A stretch of DNA of 27,884 nucleotides, from assembly GCA_910587785.1 (NCBI GenBank), contig CAJUOA010000033.1:1-27884 (forward strand), written 5' to 3'. Under the pieces are notes generated by a model. That model was given only the letters and a program-made list of their open reading frames with translations, did not search any database and was not told where the DNA came from. Both the position numbers and the translations under genes were made by a program. Within the stretch, counting starts at the first letter, position 1, and each line of letters starts with the position of its first letter. Below, piece after piece: positions 14,056 through 21,514 of this stretch. Source of the stretch: an uncultured Oscillospiraceae bacterium (GTDB taxonomy: Bacteria; Bacillota; Clostridia; Oscillospirales; Oscillospiraceae).

Positions 14056-15246
14056 TCAGGCCGCGTCTCCGGGCCGTAAGATCACCTCCGCCAGGGCGTT
14101 CCCCAGGAGCCGGGCGGAGAGCAGGGCCTCGTCCAGGCTGTTGCCCGCGGCCCCCACCTCCACCAGAAGAGTGCCGGTGGTGAGATGCTGGTTGTAGCGG
14201 GAGTTGCGCACGGTGATGGGCCGCATGAGGGTGGGGTAGTCCTCCGCCAGACACTGGGTAATCGCGGCGGCAAGCTTCAGGTTCTCCTGCCAGAGGGGGT
14301 GCTCCAGTCCGCCGCCGTCGGTGCCCACCACAAAGGAGAGCTGGGCGGCGTTCTGCCCCGCCACGTCGCTGACCACCTTGTACATGCCGCCGTTCCCGTC
14401 GGAGATGGCGTCCCGGTGGACGTCCAGGATGAACTGGATGGAGGGGTACTGCTCCAGGTACGCCTTGGCGGCGGTCAGGGAGCGGTCATAGGCCCCGCTG
14501 TACTCCGGGTAGTCGTGGAGGGTGGTGTCGTGGACCACGGTGAGGCCCGCCGCCTCCAGCACCCCGGCCAGCTCGTCCCCCACCCGCACCACGTTGCAGG
14601 TGCAGTCGGTGGTGCGGCACTCGCTGGTGGGCTCGTACTCCAGGCCGGGAGGCATGGTGTAGGCCTCGCTGCCGTGGGTGTGGAGGATGAGGACCTGGGG
14701 GCCCTCGTCCTTGCTGAGGGCGGCGGAGAAGGTCCCGTCAAAGATGTCCGCGCCGAAGGTCCGGTCGGAGCGGTTGTTGATGTACACGTTCCCGGCGACG
14801 GTGTAGCCCGCCTCGGAGCTGGGCACCAGGGTCCGGGCGGGGACGCTGTTGTCGGCAAAGGGGGCCGTGGGGTCCGCGGGCGGGGCGGGGGGCTCCTCCG
14901 GGAGGGCGGGGTCCTCCGGCGTCTCCGGCTCGGGGAGGGGTTCCGTCTGGTCAGGGCCGTCGTCCGTCTCCGCCTGACGGCGCAGGGCCAGGACCTGCTC
15001 CCGTCCGGCCAGGAGCAGGGGGCTCTGGGAAATGGCCAGGGCCGTCTGGGCGGGGAGGGGGTCCTCCCAGCGGCCCAATTGGCTCTCCAGCAGGGCCAGG
15101 GCAAAGCCCCCCTCCCGGCCCAGGGCGGTCATGGCCTCCCGTGCCGTGGGACTGGAGGCCGTGACCGCCACCAGCCACAGCACCACTCCGCTCACCACCA
15201 GCGCCGCCGCGCCCCGCTGGAGCTTCCTCACTGTCTGCCGTCTCAT
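14056..15246 (-). CDS. spoIIP: Stage II sporulation protein P (SpoIIP), cell-wall amidase/endopeptidase
   Basis: Membrane-anchored peptidoglycan hydrolase of the SpoIIDMP engulfment machine, 396 residues. The start at 15246 has a GGGAG site 9 bases upstream; the longer reading lacks one. Residues 1-35 give a basic N-terminus and a membrane segment (GAAALVVSGVVLWLVAV), followed by a Pro/Glu-rich linker (about 100-145) and the amidase domain: VLILHTHGSEAY with the first zinc histidine and glutamate, FILDVHRDAI with the second histidine, and TGTLLVEVGAAGN with the catalytic glutamate. This supports a spore-forming host. I could not identify a convincing sporulation-sigma promoter. It stands alone as a single-gene unit with its own terminator. 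Confidence 0.93.
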   Translation of the reverse strand: MRRQTVRKLQRGAAALVVSGVVLWLVAVTASSPTAREAMTALGREGGFALALLESQLGRWEDPLPAQTALAISQSPLLLAGREQVLALRRQAETDDGPDQTEPLPEPETPEDPALPEEPPAPPADPTAPFADNSVPARTLVPSSEAGYTVAGNVYINNRSDRTFGADIFDGTFSAALSKDEGPQVLILHTHGSEAYTMPPGLEYEPTSECRTTDCTCNVVRVGDELAGVLEAAGLTVVHDTTLHDYPEYSGAYDRSLTAAKAYLEQYPSIQFILDVHRDAISDGNGGMYKVVSDVAGQNAAQLSFVVGTDGGGLEHPLWQENLKLAAAITQCLAEDYPTLMRPITVRNSRYNQHLTTGTLLVEVGAAGNSLDEALLSARLLGNALAEVILRPGDAA

Positions 15247-15382
15247 CTGTGCATCTCCCTTTCTCCGAATTGCTTGTCCCAGTCTATTCGGCGGGGCGGC
15301 GGGATATGCAAAAAGAAAGACCCTGTTCTCTTTCGTGTTGAGAAACGCTTGCAATAATTTCACATCGTGAAAATGACGGAAT

Positions 15383-15412
15383 GGGCAGTGAGCCTGGGAT
15401 GGCTCACTGCCC
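15383..15412 (-). terminator. Hairpin after the P-loop kinase gene
   Basis: A perfect 12-bp stem, GGGCAGTGAGCC at 15383-15394 with its complement at 15401-15412, loop of 6. On the minus strand it is followed by attccgtcatttt, a loose T tract. Confidence 0.6.
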
Positions 15413-15426
15413 GATGAACTGGAATT

Positions 15427-15906
15427 TTAGGAATTTACCCATACATCTATTTCGTCCTCCGTTGGGACTTCAAAGATAGACTCAAATTTATCAGCAAGTC
15501 CTTCATCAACATAATACGCATCAGATTCGTGATTTAAAACATCCTGATTTCTTTTTTGAATTCTTCTGTTCCACTCAACCGAATCAACATCCAAATAATA
15601 GAATTCATAATCAATATGTCTTGATGTGTAATACTCTTTCGCATATTCACGTTCTTTCCTGGTCCAGAACCCCCAGTCTAAAACCACGTTAATTCCTGAT
15701 TCTGCAATCTCAACAGATTTTGCATATTGGTATGCCTTTATTCTTTCAACATAGTAATCATGTTTTTCTCCGGCATCCTGTCCAAACACCGACAACATTA
15801 TTTCATCAATTGAAAGAATCACTGCTTTGTGTGTTGATCTGATTTTATTGGCATAAGTACTTTTTCCGCTACAAAGCTTGCCACACATAATAAAAACCTT
15901 AGACAT
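15427..15906 (-). CDS. Small P-loop kinase-like ATPase (AAA_33 type), probably acquired
   Basis: Protein of 159 residues. The start at 15906 follows GGAGG at 5 bases. The N-terminus is a Walker A loop, MCGKLCSGKSTYA, followed by a Walker-B-like strand (ILSIDEIML) and VVLDWGFWTRKER, which is the layout of zeta-toxin/polynucleotide-kinase-like proteins that phosphorylate small molecules or nucleic acids. A C-terminal region rich in acidic and aromatic residues may form the lid. The gene is clearly AT-rich and uses A/T-ending codons, unlike every neighbour, which points to recent transfer. It has its own strong promoter and a hairpin at the end, so it is a self-contained cassette. Substrate unknown. 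Confidence 0.8.
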   Translation of the reverse strand: MSKVFIMCGKLCSGKSTYANKIRSTHKAVILSIDEIMLSVFGQDAGEKHDYYVERIKAYQYAKSVEIAESGINVVLDWGFWTRKEREYAKEYYTSRHIDYEFYYLDVDSVEWNRRIQKRNQDVLNHESDAYYVDEGLADKFESIFEVPTEDEIDVWVNS

Positions 15907-15939
15907 TAGTCCCTCCATAAATATCGATTTGTCGAGCCA

Positions 15940-15968
15940 ATTATATCACGCGCTTTTTTCCATTTCAA
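15940..15968 (-). promoter_or_regulatory. Strong promoter of the AT-rich kinase gene
   Basis: On the minus strand TTGAAA (15963-15968), 17-base spacer, TATAAT (15940-15945), preceded by TGA (extended -10). Confidence 0.88.
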
Positions 15969-16023
15969 GCGGCTGTCAGTGAAATCGCCAATGGCCAGAG
16001 CCGCCAATACGAAAGAGAAAAGG

Positions 16024-16069
16024 AACAAAAGAAAAAGAGGCGGTGCTGTCACTCCGACAGCACCGCCTC
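16024..16069 (-). terminator. Intrinsic terminator overlapping the end of the HAD gene
   Basis: A perfect 14-bp stem (16037-16050 with 16056-16069) with a 5-base loop, followed on the minus strand by tctttttctttt. The TGA stop of the hydrolase (16049-16051) lies inside the hairpin, so a ribosome at the stop codon would cover one arm. Confidence 0.9.
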
Positions 16070-16888
16070 CACCACATCGGCAATGGCCCCGTCCAGGCAG
16101 TGGCAGACCACCTGGACGCCGGAGGAGCGCACCTCCTCGATGGCGTTGGCCGGAGCGAAGCCCCGGTCCGCCGCCAGGAGCATGGGCAGGTCGTTGGCGT
16201 GGTCCCCCACGCAGAAGAGCTTTTCACACCCGCACAGCTCCTTCAATTTCAGCGCCATGGTGCCCTTGTCGGCCCCCCGGGCGGTGAGCTCCAGCAGAAG
16301 GTCGCTGGAGAAGATCGTCTCATAGTCCCCCGACCAGCTCTGGGCCCGGATGAAGTCCCGCAGGGCCGTGAGGTCCGCCTTCTCCCCCACGAAAAGGGCC
16401 TTGGCAAAGGGGGGCGGGGCCGTCTCCGCCGTCACGGCCTCGATGACCTCGTACCCCAGGCCCGTGAGCTTGGCGTGCTGGTCGTTCCAGGCCCTGGGGC
16501 GCATGACCTGGACCTGGTCGTCCTCGTGGTAGAGCTCCAGGCTCACCGTCGGGAAGGCGTCCATCAGGGCCGCGATGTGCCAGAGCGCCCTGTCGGGCAG
16601 GAAGTTCTTCACCAGATAGCGCTCCTGGGCGAAGTCGTAGATAGCCCCGCCGTTGTCCACGACGGCGGGGGCGTTCATGGGCACGCCCGCTGCCTGGCGG
16701 CGGAAGGCCGCTAGGGCCCGCCCCGTGGCAACCGCGAAGCGGCCCCCCTCGGCCATCCAGTAGCGGACGGCCTCCAGGTTCCGGGGGTTCACCGGAGCCG
16801 CCTCACCGCTGCCGCTGAGGGCCTTTTCGGTGTAACAAAAGGTGTTGTCATAGTCGCTGAGCAGGAGCATCCCGGAACATTTTCCCAT
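16049..16888 (-). CDS. HAD-superfamily (Cof-type) phosphatase
   Basis: Predicted sugar-phosphate or nucleotide phosphatase of 279 residues. Motif I is the Asp12-x-Asp14 pair in LLSDYDNTF; motif II lies in FAVATGRALAAF; motif III is the lysine in GADKGTMALKLKE; motif IV is FCVGDHANDLPML. The large insertion between motifs II and III is the C2 cap typical of Cof/YbhA-type enzymes. A GGAGAG site precedes the ATG. The gene starts 39 bp after dnaX and is probably cotranscribed with it. Substrate unknown. Confidence 0.92.
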   Translation of the reverse strand: MGKCSGMLLLSDYDNTFCYTEKALSGSGEAAPVNPRNLEAVRYWMAEGGRFAVATGRALAAFRRQAAGVPMNAPAVVDNGGAIYDFAQERYLVKNFLPDRALWHIAALMDAFPTVSLELYHEDDQVQVMRPRAWNDQHAKLTGLGYEVIEAVTAETAPPPFAKALFVGEKADLTALRDFIRAQSWSGDYETIFSSDLLLELTARGADKGTMALKLKELCGCEKLFCVGDHANDLPMLLAADRGFAPANAIEEVRSSGVQVVCHCLDGAIADVVEAVLSE

Positions 16889-16927
16889 TTTTCTCTCTCC
16901 AATTCTAATTTCCTGCGGCTCTTTCCG

Positions 16928-18646
16928 CTATTTCACCACAAAGCAGTCGTATTTGCTCCCGGCGCGGATGAGCTCCTCCATCTTGTCCCGCTCCTCCACG
17001 GGGGCGTCCATGCCGCTCAGAAGAATGCGCACGTTCACAGGACGGCCCAGGTACTCGCCGGACGCGGCCTGAATGGTCTGGGAGACCTCCCGGCTGTTGA
17101 GGTTCTCCAGGGTGAAGTCATCCCCGCAGCGGAGGATGAGGGTATCCCCCTCCAGGGTGCCGGAGACATCGTCCAGGAGGTACCAGAACCGGGGGCCCAG
17201 GCGGTTTTTCACCTGCTCGGACAGCTCCCCCCAGATGCCTCTGTCCACGGGAGCAGGCGCGGCGGCGGGCGTTTTGGCCTGGGGTTTGGGCCTTTGCGGC
17301 GCTGGCCGCACAGGGGGCTCAGGCTCGGGAGGCTCCGGAGGCGCCATCTCGGACCGCTCCGGGGGTGCCTCCTCCGGGAGGGGGGGGCGGTCGTCCCAGG
17401 GCGGCGGATCGTCGTAGGCGGGAGGCGGCGGCGGAGCGGGTCTGCTCTGCCGCGCCTTCTGGGGCGGGGCGGACTGCCGCACGGGCTCCTTGGGTCGGGG
17501 CGCGGGGGCCTCCCCCTCCTCCAGACGGGCGAGACGGGCGTTCAGCGCCGCCGTGTCCCCGCAGAGGCTCTCGTCGCACAGACGCATCAGGCACAGCTCC
17601 GCGTCCGTGCGGCGGTTGACGCTCATGGGCAGGCCCGCCGCCGTGGACTGGAGCTGGGAGGCCATGAAGATCAGCCGGGTGGGGCTCACCCCTTGGCTCA
17701 GGCGGTCCATGAGGGCGGTGTCGTACCCGCCGGAGAGCAGGGCCGCGCCCCCCTGGGGGGCGGTCATGCGGATGAGGAGGTCCCGGGTCAATCCGGCAAG
17801 CTCCCCCAGCAGGGCCCCCACGTCCTTGCCCCCGGTGTAGAGGCGGTGGAGCAGGAGCAATGCCCCCTCCACATCCCGCCGGAGGACGTGATCCATGAGC
17901 TCCGCTGTCTGGAGGGCTCCGGCGAGCCCCAGCACCTCCAGTACCCGGTCCCCATCGACAGTCCCCCCCGCGCCGGAACACTGGTCCAGCAGGCTCAGGG
18001 CGTCCCGGAGGGCCCCGTCGGCAAGGCGGGACAGGAGGCCCGCCGCCTCCTCCGTCAGGTCCATGCCCTCCTGCTCCGCCACGAAGCGGAGACGGCCCTC
18101 GATATCCTGGGGCCGGATGCGCTTGAAGGCGAAGCGCTGGCACCGGGAGAGGATGGTGGCCGGAACCTTGTGGAGCTCGGTGGTGGCCAAGATGAAAATG
18201 AGGTGGGCCGGGGGCTCCTCCAGGATCTTCAGCAGGGCGTTGAAAGCGGGGGTGGAGAGCATGTGGACCTCGTCGACGATATACACCCGGTAGCGGACGC
18301 TGGCGGGGGAGTATATGGCCTCGTCCCGGAGGGCGCGGACGTGGTCCACGCCGTTGTTGGAGGCGGCGTCCAGCTCCATCACGTCCAGGAGGCTGCCGTT
18401 ATCGATGCCCTGGCAGGCGGGGCACACCCCGCAGGGGTCCCCGTCCTGGGGCTCCTGGCAGTTGACGGCCTTGGCGAGGATCTTGGCACAGGTGGTCTTT
18501 CCGGTGCCCCGGGTGCCGGTGAAGAGGTAGGCGTGGCTCAGCCGGTCCTGGGCCACCTGGCGGCGGAGGGTGGCGGTGATGTGCTCCTGACCCACCACGT
18601 CGGCGAAGACCTTGGGCCGCCACTTGCGGTAGAGCGCCTGATACAT
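16928..18646 (-). CDS. dnaX: DNA polymerase III subunit gamma/tau
   Basis: ATPase subunit of the clamp loader, 572 residues. The start at 18646 (MYQALYRKWRP, the invariant DnaX opening) has a GGGGGA site 7 bases upstream. Seen in order: Walker A in FTGTRGTGKTTCAK (about residues 43-55), a zinc site with four cysteines between residues 63 and 79, Walker B/DEVH at about 125-128, the SRC motif in ATILSRCQRFAFKR, then domain III, a Pro/Arg-rich linker (about 400-480) and a C-terminal tau-type domain. No slippery A-rich frameshift site was seen, so a separate gamma product by frameshifting is not indicated. The SRP RNA gene lies directly upstream, a conserved Firmicute arrangement. Confidence 0.97.
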   Translation of the reverse strand: MYQALYRKWRPKVFADVVGQEHITATLRRQVAQDRLSHAYLFTGTRGTGKTTCAKILAKAVNCQEPQDGDPCGVCPACQGIDNGSLLDVMELDAASNNGVDHVRALRDEAIYSPASVRYRVYIVDEVHMLSTPAFNALLKILEEPPAHLIFILATTELHKVPATILSRCQRFAFKRIRPQDIEGRLRFVAEQEGMDLTEEAAGLLSRLADGALRDALSLLDQCSGAGGTVDGDRVLEVLGLAGALQTAELMDHVLRRDVEGALLLLHRLYTGGKDVGALLGELAGLTRDLLIRMTAPQGGAALLSGGYDTALMDRLSQGVSPTRLIFMASQLQSTAAGLPMSVNRRTDAELCLMRLCDESLCGDTAALNARLARLEEGEAPAPRPKEPVRQSAPPQKARQSRPAPPPPPAYDDPPPWDDRPPLPEEAPPERSEMAPPEPPEPEPPVRPAPQRPKPQAKTPAAAPAPVDRGIWGELSEQVKNRLGPRFWYLLDDVSGTLEGDTLILRCGDDFTLENLNSREVSQTIQAASGEYLGRPVNVRILLSGMDAPVEERDKMEELIRAGSKYDCFVVK

Positions 18647-18680
18647 GTTCATTCCCCCTGAAGAAGGCAGTTTTAGGTAC

Positions 18681-18853
18681 AAAAAGACACCTTGAAATAC
18701 TCTCCGCAAGCATCCGCTCCGAACCGGCGCCCTCGCGGCACATATCGTCCCGCTTAATGCTGCTCGGTTCCCCGCCTGACATGGTTCACAGGCTTCCATT
18801 GCGCGAGACCGGAACCTCAACACGAATGCCTGCGGAGGGTATTTCAAAGTGTA
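18681..18853 (-). ncRNA. ffs: Signal recognition particle RNA (4.5S/scRNA)
   Basis: On the minus strand the helix 8 core is unmistakable: a GTCAGG motif, a GGAA tetraloop closed by CGG/CCG, then GAGCAGCA, the paired asymmetric loop that binds Ffh. The arms pair along the whole length: the 5' arm starting near 18852 (ACACTTTGAAATAC) matches the 3' arm ending near 18686 (GTATTTCAAGGTGT). A run of five T at 18681-18685 ends it. The whole molecule reads as one long hairpin of about 170 bases, with no obvious Alu-type 5' domain as in the 270-base Bacillus form. It lies between its own promoter and dnaX. Exact ends are estimated. Confidence 0.93.
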
Positions 18854-18858
18854 GGCAT

Positions 18859-18887
18859 ATTATACACCATCGGTTTTCAAATTGCAA
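18859..18887 (-). promoter_or_regulatory. Promoter of the SRP RNA gene
   Basis: On the minus strand TTGCAA (18882-18887), 17-base spacer, TATAAT (18859-18864), 6-7 bases before the predicted RNA 5' end. Confidence 0.85.
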
Positions 18888-18951
18888 GAGGAAATTTTGG
18901 GGTTTGGCGGAAAATTACTCAATAGCCGCCCGCCCGGGTCCGCGCCGGGGA

Positions 18952-18980
18952 TTGACAACCCCCCTCCCTCCTACTATAAT
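18952..18980 (+). promoter_or_regulatory. Consensus sigma-A promoter of the flavodiiron gene
   Basis: TTGACA at 18952-18957 and TATAAT at 18975-18980 with 17 bases between: a full consensus match in both hexamers, implying high basal expression. Confidence 0.93.
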
Positions 18981-19028
18981 AGACGGGAAAACCGCCGTTT
19001 CAACGGCTGACAGAAAGGAAACGCCACA

Positions 19029-20192
19029 ATGACCGACCTGCACGTATCCGAGGCCGTCCGCTACGTAGGGGCGGACGACACCACACTGGACCTCTTTGAG
19101 GGACAGTACCCCATCCCCAACGGGGTCTCCTACAACTCCTACGTCATTCTCGACGGCAAGATCGCCATCATGGACACCGTGGACCGCCGGGCCACGGAAG
19201 CGTGGCTGAAAAACCTGGAGGAGGTCTTAGGGGGCCGGAAGCCGGACTACCTCGTCATCCAGCACCTGGAGCCCGACCACGCCGGGAACATCGGCCTCGC
19301 GGCGGAGAAGTACCCGGACATGATCCTGGTGGGCAACGCCAAGACCTTCCAGATGCTCCCCAAGTTCTTCCCCGGCGACTACTCCGCCCGCTCCCTCACC
19401 GTCAAGGAGGGGGACACCCTGAGCCTGGGTTCCCACACCCTGACCTTCGTCATGGCCCCCATGGTCCACTGGCCGGAGGTCATGGTCAGTTATGAGTCCA
19501 GCGAGAAAATCCTCTTCTCCGCCGACGGCTTCGGCAAATTCGGGGCCCTCTCCGTCCGGGAGGACTGGCTCTGCGAGGCGCGGCGCTATTACATGAACAT
19601 CGTCGGCAAGTACGGCGCACAGGTCCAGGCCCTGCTGAAGAAGGCCGCCTCCCTGGATATCCAGACCATCTGCCCCCTCCACGGGCCGGTGCTGAAGGAG
19701 GACCTGGGGTTCTACCTGGGCAAGTACGACCTCTGGAGCCGCTACGAGCCGGAGGACGAGGGCGTCCTGGTGGCCTACGCGTCCATCCACGGCAACACCG
19801 CCAAGGCCGCCGCCGCCATGCAGGCTATCCTCGAGGGCAGGGGCTGTCCCAAGGTGGTTGCAGTTGACCTCTGCCGCGTCGACCAGGCCAAGGCCGTGGA
19901 GGACGCCTTCCGCTACGGCAAGATGGTGGTCATGAGCCCCACCTACGACGGCGGTCTCTTCCCGCCCATGGACCACTTTATGGCCCACCTCCGGGACAAG
20001 ACCTACCGGAACCGCACCGTGGCCGTCATCGAAAACGGCTCCTGGGCCCCCGCCGCCGCCAAGATCATGCGCTCCTATCTGGAGAATATGAAGAATGTCA
20101 CCATCTGCCCCACCGTCCACACCATCCAGGGCGCCCTCAAGGACGCCGACCGCGCCGCTATGGAGCAGATCGCCTCCGAGCTCCTGGCGTGA
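19029..20192 (+). CDS. Flavodiiron protein (FprA-type A flavoprotein)
   Basis: Soluble O2 and/or NO reductase, 387 residues, which detoxifies oxygen or nitric oxide in anaerobes. The N-terminal metallo-beta-lactamase-like domain has the complete di-iron set: His79-x-Glu81-x-Asp83-His84 (HLEPDH), His147 (MVHWPE), Asp166 (SADGFG) and His218 (CPLHGP). The flavodoxin domain begins near residue 248 (VLVAYASIHGNTAKAA, the FMN phosphate loop) with SPTYDGGLFPPM as a second FMN contact. No rubredoxin domain is fused, so it is the basic class A form and needs a separate electron donor. Monocistronic, with a perfect promoter and a hairpin repeat after the stop. Confidence 0.95.
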   Translation: MTDLHVSEAVRYVGADDTTLDLFEGQYPIPNGVSYNSYVILDGKIAIMDTVDRRATEAWLKNLEEVLGGRKPDYLVIQHLEPDHAGNIGLAAEKYPDMILVGNAKTFQMLPKFFPGDYSARSLTVKEGDTLSLGSHTLTFVMAPMVHWPEVMVSYESSEKILFSADGFGKFGALSVREDWLCEARRYYMNIVGKYGAQVQALLKKAASLDIQTICPLHGPVLKEDLGFYLGKYDLWSRYEPEDEGVLVAYASIHGNTAKAAAAMQAILEGRGCPKVVAVDLCRVDQAKAVEDAFRYGKMVVMSPTYDGGLFPPMDHFMAHLRDKTYRNRTVAVIENGSWAPAAAKIMRSYLENMKNVTICPTVHTIQGALKDADRAAMEQIASELLA

Positions 20193-20195
20193 AAT

Positions 20196-20269
20196 CTTCC
20201 TTTTTCTTTTGTGTACAAAAGAAAAAGGAAGCGAAAAAGAAAAAACTTTTGCGCGAAACTTCGTTTCGC
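20196..20269. repeat. Double-hairpin 3'-end element, copy A
   Basis: A perfect 17-bp stem (20196-20212 with 20215-20231) is followed by an A-rich linker and a second hairpin, GCGAAAC-ttc-GTTTCGC (20253-20269). It starts 4 bases after the flavodiiron stop and ends 10 bases before the stop of the convergent XRE gene, so it can act as a terminator in both directions. A second element of the same design lies at 24772-24859. Confidence 0.75.
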
Positions 20270-20278
20270 TTCTGGGGC

Positions 20279-20590
20279 CTATTGGTCCCCTCTGCGGCGG
20301 AGAAGGTCCACCAGGTGGGCCACCGTCTTCAGCTCCTCCTCGGTCAGGCCGTCGGTGTGGATCACCGCGCTCTCCGACCGGGAGGGGAAGACCAGGGCGT
20401 CCACCGACAGATCCAGCAGCGCCATCATCTCAAATAACAGCGGTACCGAGGGCTTCCGGCGGGAGCCCTCGATATTTTTCAGGTGGATGGGCGTGATGTC
20501 CAGCTGCTCCGCCAGAGCCTCCTGGCTCAATCCCTTTTTCATCCGGGCGGCACGGATGGCCCGCCCCAGCTCCCGTATCTCCAGGCTCAT
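20279..20590 (-). CDS. XRE-family helix-turn-helix regulator
   Basis: DNA-binding protein of 103 residues. Residues about 8-65 form a lambda-Cro/phage-repressor type HTH: IRAARMKKGLSQEALAEQL, then ITPIHLKNIEGSRRKPSVPLLFEMM, with the recognition helix in THIS second part. The remaining 35 residues (ending LVDLLRRRGDQ) may mediate dimerisation. It is divergent from the small membrane-anchored gene at 20700, with inverted 9-mers in the shared promoter region that are the likely operators. The ribosome binding site is weak. Confidence 0.88.
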   Translation of the reverse strand: MSLEIRELGRAIRAARMKKGLSQEALAEQLDITPIHLKNIEGSRRKPSVPLLFEMMALLDLSVDALVFPSRSESAVIHTDGLTEEELKTVAHLVDLLRRRGDQ

Positions 20591-20611
20591 GTTCTCTCAG
20601 CTCCCTTTGCA

Positions 20612-20682
20612 GTTATCTTACAGACAACGATTGCTCTTGCAAATTGCCTGAAAGAATACTATACTGGTGCTTATAAGATAAC
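20612..20682. promoter_or_regulatory. Overlapping divergent promoters with paired inverted operator candidates
   Basis: For the + gene: TTGCAA (20637-20642), 17 bases, TATACT (20660-20665). For the - gene: the same hexamer, which is its own reverse complement, 16 bases, then TAAGAT (20615-20620 on the other strand). GTTATCTTA (20612-20620) and its exact complement TAAGATAAC (20674-20682) flank the pair; the first overlaps the minus -10 box, the second lies at the plus start of transcription. This layout suits an XRE repressor that controls both directions. Confidence 0.6.
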
Positions 20683-20699
20683 CAAAGGAGAGAAACACT

Positions 20700-21263
20700 A
20701 TGCACCTGCTGATTTTTGCCCTGTCCGCCCTGGTTTTGGCCGCTCTGACCGGCTTTCTCAGCTGGAAAGACGCCCCGAAACAGCCCCTTCCTCCCGACCC
20801 CGGCCCCCTCTCTCCGGCGGACCCCGGTACCCTGTCTGCCCTCGCGGAGACTGTGGAGGCCCTTCTCGCCGTCATGGACCACCCCCAGTTAGGCGGGCCC
20901 GGATTCCTCGCCGTCCAGCTCCCCCGCTATGGCGGGGGGCGCCCATGCCTCACAGTCACCGCACAGTTCCCCAACATCCGGGAGGCCCTCTACCGGCGCA
21001 CCGCCCAAAATGACCTGGACCCCGCCGCACTCACCGCCGCAGGCGTCCCCCAGGTCCTCTTTGAACACCAGCCCGTCTTTTCCGCCGGTACCGGCGGTAT
21101 GGTCCTCCTCACCGCCTGCGCCTGCCCGTTTCCAGATGAGCCCCAGGACCTTCAGCAGCGTACCCGGCTCCTCCACTTCCTTGCCCAGGACCTCCAGGAG
21201 CACTTTCCCCAGCTCACGGTCCGGCCCCTGGGCGGGGAGCTCCTGCTGAGCAGGGAGCGGTGA
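20700..21263 (+). CDS. Small hypothetical protein with N-terminal membrane segment
   Basis: Protein of 187 residues, not recognised. It has a good AAAGGAG site and a promoter. Residues 2-20 are a hydrophobic helix ending before a Ser-Trp-Lys-Asp stretch, followed by a proline-rich spacer (about 28-43) and a soluble domain. The alternation of hydrophobic residues in the C-terminal part (TRLLHFLAQDLQEHFPQL) looks like a real folded protein. Regulated probably by the divergent XRE protein. Its last 375 bases overlap, on the other strand, the end of the gene that starts at 21428. Confidence 0.7.
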   Translation: MHLLIFALSALVLAALTGFLSWKDAPKQPLPPDPGPLSPADPGTLSALAETVEALLAVMDHPQLGGPGFLAVQLPRYGGGRPCLTVTAQFPNIREALYRRTAQNDLDPAALTAAGVPQVLFEHQPVFSAGTGGMVLLTACACPFPDEPQDLQQRTRLLHFLAQDLQEHFPQLTVRPLGGELLLSRER

Positions 21264-21428
21264 GACGTCCTGCTCCTCCCAGAAGATGAAAGTCTGCTCC
21301 GTCTCCAGCTGGGCCTTCTTCAGGACCGCCTCCGCGTCGATATACTGAGCCTTTGCCATCAGCTCCAGCGCCTCTGTCACGGCATTGAAAAGAGTGGTGT
21401 ACATCTTGCGATACATTCTGACAATCAT
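20889..21428 (-). CDS. Small conserved-type protein whose reading frame runs antisense into its neighbour
   Basis: The start at 21428 is preceded by an excellent AAGGAGG site and a promoter (21473-21501). The first 50 residues (MYRKMYTTLFNAVTEALELMAKAQYIDAEAVLKKAQLETE region) look like a genuine helical protein common in gut Firmicutes, but I cannot name a function. After about residue 55 the composition becomes that expected of the complementary strand of the gene at 20700-21263, which it overlaps by 375 bases. Either the true stop was lost or the tail is tolerated. The N-terminal part is well supported, the tail is not. Confidence 0.6.
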   Translation of the reverse strand: MIVRMYRKMYTTLFNAVTEALELMAKAQYIDAEAVLKKAQLETEQTFIFWEEQDVSPLPAQQELPAQGPDRELGKVLLEVLGKEVEEPGTLLKVLGLIWKRAGAGGEEDHTAGTGGKDGLVFKEDLGDACGGECGGVQVILGGAPVEGLPDVGELCGDCEAWAPPAIAGELDGEESGPA

Positions 21429-21472
21429 ATTGGTATCCTCCTTATATTTTTCGTTGCTGTAGTCGAAATATA

Positions 21473-21501
21473 ATTTTATAGTCGTGTAATCTGAATGTCA
21501 A
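21473..21501 (-). promoter_or_regulatory. Promoter of the gene starting at 21428
   Basis: On the minus strand TTGACA (21496-21501), 17-base spacer, TAAAAT (21473-21478). Confidence 0.7.
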
Positions 21502-21502
21502 G

Positions 21503-21514
21503 ACGTATATACGT
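21503..21514. promoter_or_regulatory. 12-bp perfect palindrome ACGTATATACGT
   Basis: It lies next to the -35 box of the minus-strand gene, in the 152-bp region between that gene and the divergent XRE gene, and is a candidate operator for the latter. Nothing else identifies a binding protein. Confidence 0.4.

Noticed and set aside
15247..15363. A sporulation sigma (SigE or SigG) promoter before spoIIP
   Set aside because: A TGCATA string is present at a plausible -35 place but no matching -10 sequence follows at the right distance.
16928..18646. Programmed frameshifting in dnaX to make a short gamma subunit
   Set aside because: No A-rich slippery heptamer with a downstream stem was seen; the gene is GC-rich throughout.
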